Assembly: GCF_000019965.1 (NCBI RefSeq)
Contig: NC_010571.1
Coordinates: 5,527,001 to 5,591,000 of the forward strand
DNA: 64,000 nt
Source of the DNA: Opitutus terrae PB90-1
GTDB taxonomy: Bacteria; Verrucomicrobiota; Verrucomicrobiia; Opitutales; Opitutaceae
Reading direction: 5' to 3'
A model generated the notes under the pieces. That model did no database searches and had not been told where the DNA came from. It saw only the letters and a list, made by a program, of their open reading frames with translations. Made by a program: the position numbers and the translations under genes. Shown in pieces: positions 38,131 through 46,176 of this stretch. Each line of letters starts with the position of its first letter. The stretch's first letter is position 1.

Positions 38131-38161
38131 TTCGACGATGAGCGCATCCGGCAGGTTGGGG
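38131..38161 (+). promoter_or_regulatory. Box A and -35 of the second MFS gene
   Basis: TTCGACGATGAGCGC at 38131 is followed 25 bp later by TTGGGG (38156-38161). A -10 is less clear (CATCGT at 17 bp). The gene starts at 38243. Confidence 0.5.
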
Positions 38162-38242
38162 CGGACCCCGCGATCCTCCATCGTCGTTTGATCCAGTCAC
38201 CGTGCCGCCTGCCTCCGGCATGAGTGTGCACGCCCTCTTTTG

Positions 38243-39616
38243 ATGAACCCCTCGCCTGCCTCCACCGTCGCGTCTCCCGGCCGCTTCCGCTGGGCGATCT
38301 GCGCGCTGCTTTTCTTCTCGGTCGCGCTGAATTACATCGATCGAAACATCATCGGGATTCTGAAGGGCCCGCTGAGCAAGGAACTCGGCTGGAGTGAAAC
38401 CGACTACGCGCACATCGCCTCCGCCTTTCAGTTCGCCTATGCGTTCGGCTATCTTTTCGGCGGACGACTGATGGACTGGATCGGCGTGAAGCGCGGGCTG
38501 CCGTTCGCGGTGCTGCTTTGGAGCCTCGCCGCGGGCGCCCACGGACTTTGCTCGCTGCTGCCCGCCAACGAAACGCTCACGCTCTCGCTTGCGTGGCTCT
38601 CGCTTGGAGCGTTCACCGTGCCCGTGACGGTGTTCGGTTTCATGGCTGCGCGCATCGCGCTCGGCCTCGCCGAGGGCGGCAACTTTCCCGGGGCAATCAA
38701 GACGGTCGCCGAGTGGTTCCCGGTCAAGGAACGCGCGCTCGCCACCGGTCTGTTCAATGCCGGCACCAATATCGGCGCGATCTTGTGCCCGTTCGCCGTG
38801 CCGCGGCTGTACGCCGCATGGGGCTGGCCCGCCACGTTCTACGTCACGGGCGCGCTCGGACTCGTCTGGCTGGTCGCCTGGCTGTGGATCTACGAAAATC
38901 CCGAGAAACATCCGCGGCTTTCCGCGGCGGAGCGCGAGTACATCCGCTCTGGCCAGCCGGCCACCGCGGAGAAAAAAGTCTCCGTCCCCTGGCTGTCGCT
39001 GCTGGGCTACCGCGCCGTATGGGCCTACATCGCCGCCAGCATTCTCGCCGGTCCGGTCTGGAACATCTACATGTTCTTCCTCCCGGATTTCCTGCAGAAA
39101 AATTTTCAGCTCGATCTCGTCGCCGTCGGCGACTGGACCGCGGTGTTTTATTTCATCGCGTCGTTCGGCGGGGTCGCCGGCGGCTGGCTCTCCGGCCGGC
39201 TGATCGGCCGCGGCTGGTCGCTTAATCTCGCGCGCAAGCTCACCCTCCTCTGCTGCGCTCTCGCCGTGGTGCCGATCTTCCTCGCGCCGAGCATGCCCAA
39301 CGTCCTGCTCACCGTCCTCATCGTCGGCCTCGCGGGCTCCGCGCATCAGGGCTGGTCCGCCAATCTGTTCAGCTTCGTCTCCGACACGATGCCCAAGGCC
39401 GCCATCAGCTCGGTCGTCGGGCTCGGCGGATTCGTCGCCTATTTCACCGGCGGCGTGATGACCGAAGTCATCGGCCTGATTCTCCAGAAGACCGGCAGCT
39501 ACGCGTCGATTTTCGCCGCCGCCTCGCTGCTCTACCTCGCCGCTCTGCTCGTCCTGCACCTCCTCGTGCCGCGGATCGGACAACCGGTCCCTCCAGCACC
39601 GTTCTCCTCGCCATGA
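38243..39616 (+). CDS. MFS transporter, anion:cation symporter family (second copy)
   Basis: A 457-residue, about 12-helix inner-membrane carrier. ATG 38243 is preferred over the TTG just before it. It shares the family blocks RFRWAICALLFFSVALNYID, GLAEGGNFPGAIKTVAEWFP and AHQGWSANLFSFVSDTMPK with the transporter at 2112, so both belong to the ExuT/ACS group. It sits between receptor 4 and a GH43 enzyme and carries the shared box A promoter, so it likely imports uronates or related sugar acids. The exact substrate is not readable. Confidence 0.9.
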   Translation: MNPSPASTVASPGRFRWAICALLFFSVALNYIDRNIIGILKGPLSKELGWSETDYAHIASAFQFAYAFGYLFGGRLMDWIGVKRGLPFAVLLWSLAAGAHGLCSLLPANETLTLSLAWLSLGAFTVPVTVFGFMAARIALGLAEGGNFPGAIKTVAEWFPVKERALATGLFNAGTNIGAILCPFAVPRLYAAWGWPATFYVTGALGLVWLVAWLWIYENPEKHPRLSAAEREYIRSGQPATAEKKVSVPWLSLLGYRAVWAYIAASILAGPVWNIYMFFLPDFLQKNFQLDLVAVGDWTAVFYFIASFGGVAGGWLSGRLIGRGWSLNLARKLTLLCCALAVVPIFLAPSMPNVLLTVLIVGLAGSAHQGWSANLFSFVSDTMPKAAISSVVGLGGFVAYFTGGVMTEVIGLILQKTGSYASIFAAASLLYLAALLVLHLLVPRIGQPVPPAPFSSP

Positions 39617-39713
39617 TCCTCCCAACGCAGTCAACCGCCGACAACGCGAAGACCCTCGGGAGGTCGGCCCTGCCCCTTTGATCTGCCCGCGCTCTTTGCG
39701 GGTACTTTTGGGA

Positions 39714-41432
39714 ATGCTCCGCCCCTTTAGCCTCATGACCCTGCTTTCGACTGCGCTCGCCGCGTCTGTCACTTCCGCCGTCCCACCTTGGGCGGCCGAT
39801 CTCGGCGACGGCACCTACCGCAATCCGGTACTCTACGCCGACTACTCGGATCCTGATGCGATCCGCGTCGGCGACGACTACTGGCTCATCTCGTCGAGTT
39901 TCAGCCACGTGCCCGGGCTGCCGATCCTGCACTCGCGCGACCTGGTCAATTGGTCGCTCGTCGGTCACGCGTTGCCGCGGCTGGTGCCCGAGACGGCGTT
40001 CGCCACGCCGCAGCCCGGCAAGGGCGTCTGGGCCCCCGCGATCCGCCACCACGCGGGCCGGTTCTGGATCTATTATCCCGATCCCGATTTCGGACTCTAT
40101 GTCCTCACCGCCGATGATCCGCGCGGTCCGTGGTCAGCACCCACGCTCGTGAAAGCGGGGCGAGGGCTGATCGATCCGTGTCCGTTGTGGGACGATGACG
40201 GCTCGCTTTATCTGATCCACGGCTGGGCCCACAGCCGCGCAGGGTTTGCCAACGTCCTCTCGCTGCTCCGGCTCAGCGCCGACGGCACGCACGTCGAGGA
40301 GGATCTCGGCATCCTGATCGATGGCCACAAGGTCCCGGGCTGCACTACGCTCGAAGGCCCAAAGCTCTACCGGCGCAATGGCTGGTATTACGTCTTCGCG
40401 CCCGCCGGTGGCGTGAAGCAAGGCTGGCAATCCGTGTTCCGCGCGCGCGCGCTGACCGGACCCTACGAGCATCGCATCGTCCTCGCGCAGGGCACCACGC
40501 CGATCAACGGACCGCATCAGGGCGCGCTCGTCGATACGCCGACCGGCGAAGAGTGGTTCCTGCACTTCCAGGATCAGCACGCCTACGGCCGCGTCGTGCA
40601 CCTGCAGCCGGTCGTGTGGAAAAACGACTGGCCCGTGATCGGCAACGATCCGGACGGCGACGGCACCGGGGAGCCGGTACTCGTTTTCCGCAAACCCGAC
40701 GTAGGGCCGGCGCTCGCCGGCGGTGAGCCTGTCGAATCCGCGGCCGGCCGGGAAACCCCCGACCACCGCTCGACTGCCGGCCAGCGGCAGCCCTACGAGA
40801 CACCTTTGCCCGTCGGAGCCGCTCGCGTCGCGCCACCGCTTGCCGCCATTCCCTGTTCCGACGAGTTCGCCTCGCCGGAGCTCGGCTTGCAGTGGCAATG
40901 GCAGGCAAACCCGCGCGCCGAGTGGCTCTCGCTCACCGCGCGGCCAGGCTGGTTGCGGCTGTTCGCGCACCCCGTCGCGACTGGCAATCTCTACCACGCC
41001 CCGCAGCTGCTCCTCCAAAAGCTCCCCGCGCCCGCGTTCACCGTCACCACGAAGCTCGACTTCACTCACGCTGCCGCCGGCGACGCCGCCGGACTGATCG
41101 TGTTCGGCTACGACTATGCGTGGCTCGGCGTCCGCGACGGGAAGCTTGTCCACGTCGTCGTGAAACACGCGCACCAGCAACCGGTGCGGACCGAAACCCC
41201 GCTCGAGGTTCCCGTCGCGGGTCCTTGTTTCCTGCGCCTGGTCGTCCGCGAGGGCGCCCACTGCGAATTTTCCCACAGCACCGACGGCCGGCACTACACG
41301 CCCATCGGCACTCCCTTCGTTGCGAACGTTTCGCGCTGGGTCGGTGCCAAGATGGGCCTGTTCGCCGCCGGTCCGGGCAGCTCCGCCGCCGATTGGGAAT
41401 TCTTCCACGTCGAGCCCGTGAGTGCGCGTTGA
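39714..41432 (+). CDS. Secreted GH43-family glycoside hydrolase with C-terminal beta-sandwich
   Basis: A 572-residue enzyme. ATG 39714 begins a signal peptide (RPFSLMTLLSTALAASVTSA); a TTG further upstream and an ATG at 39735 are alternatives. The five-bladed propeller carries YSDPDAIRVGDDYWL (base D46), LIDPCPLWDDDGSLYL and CTTLEGPKLYRRNGWYYV (acid E214), as in GH43 xylosidase/arabinofuranosidase-type enzymes. Residues about 385-572 form a concanavalin-like C-terminal domain common in GH43 subfamilies 10-12. The linker (about residues 330-362) is made of an in-frame dispersed repeat. Likely substrates are arabino- or xylo-side chains of pectin or hemicellulose. It lies 97 bp after the MFS gene. 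Confidence 0.9.
   Translation: MLRPFSLMTLLSTALAASVTSAVPPWAADLGDGTYRNPVLYADYSDPDAIRVGDDYWLISSSFSHVPGLPILHSRDLVNWSLVGHALPRLVPETAFATPQPGKGVWAPAIRHHAGRFWIYYPDPDFGLYVLTADDPRGPWSAPTLVKAGRGLIDPCPLWDDDGSLYLIHGWAHSRAGFANVLSLLRLSADGTHVEEDLGILIDGHKVPGCTTLEGPKLYRRNGWYYVFAPAGGVKQGWQSVFRARALTGPYEHRIVLAQGTTPINGPHQGALVDTPTGEEWFLHFQDQHAYGRVVHLQPVVWKNDWPVIGNDPDGDGTGEPVLVFRKPDVGPALAGGEPVESAAGRETPDHRSTAGQRQPYETPLPVGAARVAPPLAAIPCSDEFASPELGLQWQWQANPRAEWLSLTARPGWLRLFAHPVATGNLYHAPQLLLQKLPAPAFTVTTKLDFTHAAAGDAAGLIVFGYDYAWLGVRDGKLVHVVVKHAHQQPVRTETPLEVPVAGPCFLRLVVREGAHCEFSHSTDGRHYTPIGTPFVANVSRWVGAKMGLFAAGPGSSAADWEFFHVEPVSAR
40701..40797 (+). repeat. In-frame copy of the GTAGGGC...GCCCTAC long inverted repeat
   Basis: It starts GTAGGGCCGGCGCTCGCCG and ends CCAGCGGCAGCCCTAC, matching the intergenic element at 33945-34027 in both ends and much of the interior. 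It is translated as the linker between the two GH43 protein domains. Confidence 0.8.
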
Positions 41433-41538
41433 TCCGCCGATCGCACCGCCGCGGCGCATCCGGTGTGGCACGGGTTGCTCGCCCGCGCTCAGCCCATCTT
41501 CACGACGGCACTCCCGTGCCCCGCTGCACCTCGTCGAC

Positions 41539-41562
41539 GCTTGCGTGGGAGCGCGGGCGTCT
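41539..41562 (+). repeat. GCGTGGGAGCGCGGGCGTC element interrupted by IS481 copy 2
   Basis: GCTTGCGTGGGAGCGCGGGC followed by GTCT, then the IS end. IS copy 1 has the same element (3628-3650) at the same distance from its left end. Confidence 0.75.
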
Positions 41563-41567
41563 GGTGG

Positions 41568-42899
41568 AGTGACATAAATCCGCTTACACTTTTTCGCACC
41601 AAGCCGGGTTCGTTTGTCTTGAAGAGGAAGCCATGAGGCTTGGGGAGGGTTGAGGGAGGGGCGCAGCCCCTCCCTCACCTGAACCTACGAACGGGGACGA
41701 GGCCGGATCTGGTTAGCCGCGGGTCGATCGTGCCCAGCAGGAGGGAATCGAAGTGTACGCGGTAAAGCTGCCGGTAAGGGGTGAACGCCACGGTCAGGCC
41801 AACGAAGGCCCGACCGATGTGGCGATGGCTGCCGTCCAGCTTCACGTAGCCGTGAGGCCTGACCCGGCGAGTGACGCAGCCGAGCGGGTACTGTGGCGGC
41901 ACGAGTCGGGGCAGCAGCCGGGTGCTCGGGCGGTAGAGGCTGGCCGGAGTGCGTCCGGCCAAACCCTCATGCGGACGGTCGTGGTTGTACCGGCCGCACC
42001 AGCGCTGCAGGCGTCGGACTTGCGCGCCGTAGGAGCGGGACACGGGCGTGGCGGCCTCGGCCTTGAGCATGCGGTGCATCTGCTCGTGAGCGTTGTTGTC
42101 GAGGCGGCGTTTGCGGCTGACAAACTGCACTTCGATGCCCAGCCGCTGCCACCATAGGCTCAGCGCGGTCAGGCCATACGGCCCGCTGCCGCAAAACGGC
42201 GTGCCGCGGTCAACCCGAATCGCCTGCGGCACGCCGAAGCGGCGGAACAGCCGCGCGAACACGCGGCGGACCACCGGCTCGCTCTGCCGGGGCACGGGAT
42301 GGGCCGTAAGCATGAAGCGGCTGTACAGATCGCGCACCGTTAAAGCCAAGATCCACGCTCCGTCTTTGGTGTAAAAGTCTCCCTTGAAGTCCGCGGTCCA
42401 GACCGCGTTCACTCGCTCGGCGAGCACGGTGGCGGGCCGCCCCGGTCCGGCTCTAAGCTTGCGACGTCGCTGGTGCACGCGACCGGCGGCTACCAGCCAC
42501 CGGTGGAGCGTCCGGCTACACGGCACTCGCTCGCCGGGATGCGTCCGCTCGAGCCACCACCGCAACTTGGGCGCACCCCAACTGGGCCGCGCCTGACGCG
42601 CGAGCAACACGCGCGCGTGCCACCGCGCCAACGCCTGGCTCACCTGTTTGGGGCGGCCCGGTTGTCGCGCAACCAGCCCGTTTACCCCCTGAGCCACATA
42701 CCTCGCCGCCCACTTGTAAGCGGTCGTGCGGCTCACGCCAAACCGCGCGCACAACGCGGTCACCGACACCGTGCCTCGCGTCATCTCCCGAGCGAGAGCC
42801 TGACGCTGCTGCTCCGCCGTTTTGATCTTCCAGGGCATCGCACCCCAGAAAAAGTGTCAGCGGATTTATGGCACTAAGTGTAAACGAATATGTGGCACT
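41568..42899 (-). mobile_element. IS481-family insertion sequence, copy 2
   Basis: Matches copy 1 (3657-4988) with no difference seen and lies in the same orientation 37.9 kb away. Its right end lies 118 bp before box A of the SDR operon. Confidence 0.88.
41675..42838 (-). CDS. IS481-family transposase, copy 2
   Basis: A 387-residue transposase identical to the one at 3764-4927: N-terminal helix-turn-helix, integrase-like core with acidic residues in WTADFKGDF, IRVDRGTPFCG and NNAHEQMHRMLK. Both copies are intact, so transposition was recent or gene conversion keeps them alike. The neighbouring GH43 gene ends 136 bp left of the element. Confidence 0.93.
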   Translation of the reverse strand: MPWKIKTAEQQRQALAREMTRGTVSVTALCARFGVSRTTAYKWAARYVAQGVNGLVARQPGRPKQVSQALARWHARVLLARQARPSWGAPKLRWWLERTHPGERVPCSRTLHRWLVAAGRVHQRRRKLRAGPGRPATVLAERVNAVWTADFKGDFYTKDGAWILALTVRDLYSRFMLTAHPVPRQSEPVVRRVFARLFRRFGVPQAIRVDRGTPFCGSGPYGLTALSLWWQRLGIEVQFVSRKRRLDNNAHEQMHRMLKAEAATPVSRSYGAQVRRLQRWCGRYNHDRPHEGLAGRTPASLYRPSTRLLPRLVPPQYPLGCVTRRVRPHGYVKLDGSHRHIGRAFVGLTVAFTPYRQLYRVHFDSLLLGTIDPRLTRSGLVPVRRFR

Positions 42900-43017
42900 G
42901 TGCCCTCCCGGCCGCTCCGTTCTTGCCCCTCGACGCAACACCTTGTTGGCTCCTGCTGCCTCGCGCCGGAACCCCGCACTCTCTGTGACGCATGCCTTGG
43001 ATGGCGAACTGACGCAT

Positions 43018-43070
43018 ATCAACGATGAGCGCAGTCCGTGGATTGGGCTGCGCCGACCGGCGGGTATGCT
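43018..43070 (+). promoter_or_regulatory. Promoter module of the hexuronate operon
   Basis: Box A ATCAACGATGAGCGC at 43018, -35 TTGGGC at 43043-43048 (25 bp on), 16-bp spacer, -10 TATGCT at 43065-43070. The leader to the ATG at 43243 is about 165 nt. The rest of 42900-43242 shows no gene. Confidence 0.65.
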
Positions 43071-43242
43071 GAGCGCGACGATAGGGATGGCCTGCCCCGC
43101 TGCACACCGTCCGATTTTCTGTCCCATAGTTTGCATGGACATCCCCTCGCCTCCCTTCCTTTAGCATCTCTCTTATGCTGGCTTGGTCACGTGCGTCCTG
43201 CGCCGAAGCGTCGGACAATCCGCGACCTCTTCCAAAACCAAC

Positions 43243-44031
43243 ATGAAATCCCCTGATTATCTTCAGCAACTCTTCGGTCTGAGCGGCAAAGTCGCCGTCG
43301 TCATCGGCGGCACCGGCGAATTGTGCGGCGCCATGGCCGAAGGCCTGGCCGGCGCCGGCGCCGAGGTCGTGATCGTCGGCCGCAATGCCGAGAAGGCCAA
43401 GGCCCGGATCGACAAGATCGCCGCCGCCGGCGGCAAGGCGTGGTTCCACGCCGCCGAGGCCACGAGCAAAGCCGAAGTGCAGGGCCTCCTCGATGCCGTG
43501 CTGAAAAAATCCGGCCAGGTCGACGTGGTCGTCAACGGCGCCGGCATCAACTCCGCCACGCCGTTCTTCGACATCAGCGAGGAGGAGTTCGAGCGCATTC
43601 TCCGTGTCAACGTCAAGGGCGTGTTCCTCGGCTGCCAGGTGTTTGGCAAATACCTCGTCGAGCGCGGCCAGGGCGGCTCGATCATCAACCTCGGCTCGAT
43701 GTCCGGCGTCGTGCCGCTTTCCCGCGTGTTCACCTACTCCGCCTCCAAGGGCGCGGTGCACAATCTCTCGCTCAACCTCGCGCGCGAATGGGCGCCGCAC
43801 CGCGTGCGCGTGAACGTCCTCGTCCCCGGTTTCTTTCCCGCCGAGCAAAACCGCAAGGTGCTCACGCCCGACCGCGTCACCGCGATCATGGGCCACACGC
43901 CCGCCAAGCGCTTTGGCGAAGCGCGCGAGCTGATCGGCGCCACGCTGCTGCTCGCCTCCGACGCCGCCGGCTCGTTCATCACCGGCGAAGAGCTGATCGT
44001 CGACGGCGGCTACCACGCGATGACGATCTGA
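43243..44031 (+). CDS. SDR oxidoreductase, probable D-mannonate (fructuronate) oxidoreductase
   Basis: A 262-residue short-chain dehydrogenase. The cofactor loop is GGTGELCGA near the N-terminus, NNAG appears as VNGAGIN, the catalytic set is S152 (LGSMSG) with Y165-SAS-K169, and the C-terminus ends [21 protein letters not shown]-type mannonate oxidoreductases like Bacillus YjmF reduce fructuronate to mannonate with NADH. That role is inferred mainly from the next two genes, which encode tagaturonate epimerase and uronate isomerase; sequence alone only establishes an SDR. ATG 43243 is chosen because it places the Rossmann fold at residue about 16. Confidence 0.85.
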   Translation: MKSPDYLQQLFGLSGKVAVVIGGTGELCGAMAEGLAGAGAEVVIVGRNAEKAKARIDKIAAAGGKAWFHAAEATSKAEVQGLLDAVLKKSGQVDVVVNGAGINSATPFFDISEEEFERILRVNVKGVFLGCQVFGKYLVERGQGGSIINLGSMSGVVPLSRVFTYSASKGAVHNLSLNLAREWAPHRVRVNVLVPGFFPAEQNRKVLTPDRVTAIMGHTPAKRFGEARELIGATLLLASDAAGSFITGEELIVDGGYHAMTI

Positions 44032-44267
44032 AAAATCTCAAACGCCAACCTCCCAAGCTCCAAAGAATACCCGCGGGACCAGAGAGCCAACCTCCCGATC
44101 TCTTTGGTGTTTGGGTTCTGGCGTTTGGAATTTTCTACCCCCGAGTCCCGATCTCCGGCCTTCGTTTCCGCCCCTCAACTCTCATCCCTCAACTCTCAAC
44201 CGATCGGGCACTCCGCTCTCAGCTCTCGGCTCTGGACTCGCCGCTCTCAGCTCTGGACTCCCCTCTC
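44032..44267 (+). repeat. Spacer made of hairpin, CTCAACT heptamers and CTCAGCTCTGGACTC units
   Basis: AAACGCCAACCTCCCAA near 44040 pairs with TTTGGGTTCTGGCGTTT near 44111 to form a long imperfect hairpin. Heptamer repeats CTCAACT/CTCATCC lie at 44174-44200, and CTCTGGACTC/CTCAGCT units run up to the ATG at 44268. Confidence 0.65.
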
Positions 44268-46112
44268 ATGAACCCCATCAATCAATTCCTCCTCACCCAC
44301 AATCTGCGGATTGCGCAGAACCCGTGCGTCAGCCCGGACTTCTGCCTCGATTGGGGTGCGCTCAGCGGCAAGATCGTCGCCGGGGCTCCGCTGCGCCACT
44401 GGCCGCGCAGCCGGTTCCAGACCGCCGCCGGCACGTGGTCGCTGCTGGAGGACGATGTTACCGGCGATTGCGCCTGGCAGCTGGAGGCGCGCACGCCCGG
44501 CACGATCGCCGGGCTGCTCGACGGTGGCGTGGCGCTCGACGGCTCGCTCGCAGTGTATCCCGCCACGTGGACGAACCTGCTCCGGTTGAAAAATCTCGTG
44601 CAGGAGCACGATGCCGCCTCGACGATCTTCCCCTCCGCCGCCGGTAACCTCGGTCAGAGTACGCTCGGCGTCGGCGCCCGGTTCACCACCCTGCACTGGC
44701 CCGCCGTCGACTGGGCGATGAGCGCGCTCGATCTCGGCGTCACCGCCAACCAGAACTCGATCCCGCGCGAGCTGGTTTACGACGTGAACGCCATGCTCGC
44801 CGGCCAGCTCGACACCGTGCCGTTCCCTTTCATCGGTACCAACGTCCCGGAAGGTCACCAAGGCCAGAGCGTCGAGGGCATGAGCCACGGTTGCGTGCTC
44901 ACCAAGCTCAAGACCGGCTTTCACCAGCGCAAGATTCCGTGGAGCTTCAACGCCGACCACCAGCCGATCGGCGGCAAGTTCGACGCGCGTGAGGACCAGC
45001 TCGTCACCGGCTGCGTGCTCGCCAGCTACATCACGTTCGACCTCTCGCCCGAGCTCGCGCTCAACCAGCCCGCGAAACTCAGCGACGTGCCCGCTGACCT
45101 TGTCCAGAAGGTCCGCGCGCGCGTCGCCGCCGTCGGACTGCAGCTGAACGACGCCGACTTCAACGCGCTGCTCACCAAGGTGTGGCCCTCACTGCAGAAG
45201 ATGCAGCGCCGCGACGAGAAATACGCCGCCGCCCGCGCCAAGCTGTTCACCACCGCCGCCGGCCGCGCCTATCTCCGCGAGCTCTCGATCGACGAACTTC
45301 CCGGGCTTACGACGCCCGAGACCACCGCGATCATGCTCGCGCTGTGCGAGACGATGGGGATGAAGATCAACTTCGTCGCGCCGGCGTTCGGTTTTCAAAA
45401 GAACATGCCGTACCCCGACAATGCGGCGCTGCGGGCGTTGATCCAGAAGCAGTGGGACGTCTGCAAAAAGTTCGACGCGAGCATCGGCTTCCATTCGGGC
45501 TCCGGCAAATCCGCCGAAAATTACCAGGTCATGGGCCAGGTCACGGGTGGCCGGCTCGAGATCAAAACCAGCGGCCGCTACACCTATGAGATGGGCAAGG
45601 CGCTCTTCGCCTCGAAGAATGCCGCCGATCATGCGCTGTGGCAGGATTGGTACAAGTTCACCGTCGAGCTCGCGCTCAAGGGCGCCGTTAGCACCGACGC
45701 GACCGAACAGAAGATGGCGCGCAGCTTCATCGTCGACGCGCTGAGCAAGTCCGGCAAACCGACCGATGTGTTCGCCTCGCCAGCCGCCACGCGCCAGGCA
45801 ATCGAGGCGCTGCCGCCGAGCCCCGAGCACATGTTCTGGTTCGAATACAACTTCCTCTACGTGCTCGCTGGCGGCGGCAAACCGGAGAAATCCGCGCTCG
45901 GTGACCACTCGCCCGCGGGCTACCAGCAGCGCGCGCGGTTTTATTCGATCAGCGAGGAAGGCCGGCTGCTCTTTGCCAAAGGCATCGCCAGCTACCTGAT
46001 CTTCCTCGCCGAAAACACCGGCCTTGCCACCAAGGAACGCTGCGCCGCCGCCGCGAAACTCCTCGCCGGCTACACCTCGCTCCGCGCCATGCTCAGCGAC
46101 ATCGCGCGGTAG
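44268..46112 (+). CDS. uxaE: Tagaturonate/fructuronate epimerase
   Basis: A 614-residue cytoplasmic protein resembling the UxaE family (tagaturonate 3-epimerase first found in Thermotoga-type hexuronate pathways). Recognisable stretches include NQNSIPRELVYDVNAMLAGQ, PFPFIGTNVPEGHQGQSVEGMSHG and FHSGSGKSAENYQVMGQVTGGRLEIKTSGRYTYEMGKA, the last being a sugar-phosphate-isomerase-like TIM-barrel segment. UxaE converts tagaturonate to fructuronate, linking galacturonate breakdown to the mannonate branch without UxaB and UxaA. Its neighbours are the SDR reductase and the uronate isomerase, which support this. The start at ATG 44268 follows a repeat spacer; the long upstream open frame is antisense-like filler. 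Confidence 0.85.
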   Translation: MNPINQFLLTHNLRIAQNPCVSPDFCLDWGALSGKIVAGAPLRHWPRSRFQTAAGTWSLLEDDVTGDCAWQLEARTPGTIAGLLDGGVALDGSLAVYPATWTNLLRLKNLVQEHDAASTIFPSAAGNLGQSTLGVGARFTTLHWPAVDWAMSALDLGVTANQNSIPRELVYDVNAMLAGQLDTVPFPFIGTNVPEGHQGQSVEGMSHGCVLTKLKTGFHQRKIPWSFNADHQPIGGKFDAREDQLVTGCVLASYITFDLSPELALNQPAKLSDVPADLVQKVRARVAAVGLQLNDADFNALLTKVWPSLQKMQRRDEKYAAARAKLFTTAAGRAYLRELSIDELPGLTTPETTAIMLALCETMGMKINFVAPAFGFQKNMPYPDNAALRALIQKQWDVCKKFDASIGFHSGSGKSAENYQVMGQVTGGRLEIKTSGRYTYEMGKALFASKNAADHALWQDWYKFTVELALKGAVSTDATEQKMARSFIVDALSKSGKPTDVFASPAATRQAIEALPPSPEHMFWFEYNFLYVLAGGGKPEKSALGDHSPAGYQQRARFYSISEEGRLLFAKGIASYLIFLAENTGLATKERCAAAAKLLAGYTSLRAMLSDIAR

Positions 46113-46143
46113 CTCGTCCCATACGTCCTATAGGCCCATCCGG

Positions 46144-46174
46144 CTCTCAACTCTCAACCCTCAACTCTCAACTC
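46144..46174 (+). repeat. Heptamer array (CTCAACT/CTCAACC) before uxaC
   Basis: About four units of CTCAACT or CTCAACC end 2 bp before the GTG start at 46177. Other arrays are at 24921, 44174 and 49200. Confidence 0.75.
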
Positions 46175-46176
46175 CG

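Noticed and set aside
37872-38141. An 89-codon frame with one hydrophobic stretch before the second MFS gene
   Set aside because: Composition is shadow-like, it runs through a perfect palindrome and into the MFS promoter box, and no start signal is evident.
3652-42904. A classical composite transposon with target duplication
   Set aside because: No direct repeat at the outer ends could be identified, and the enclosed genes look native, so only recombination potential is claimed.
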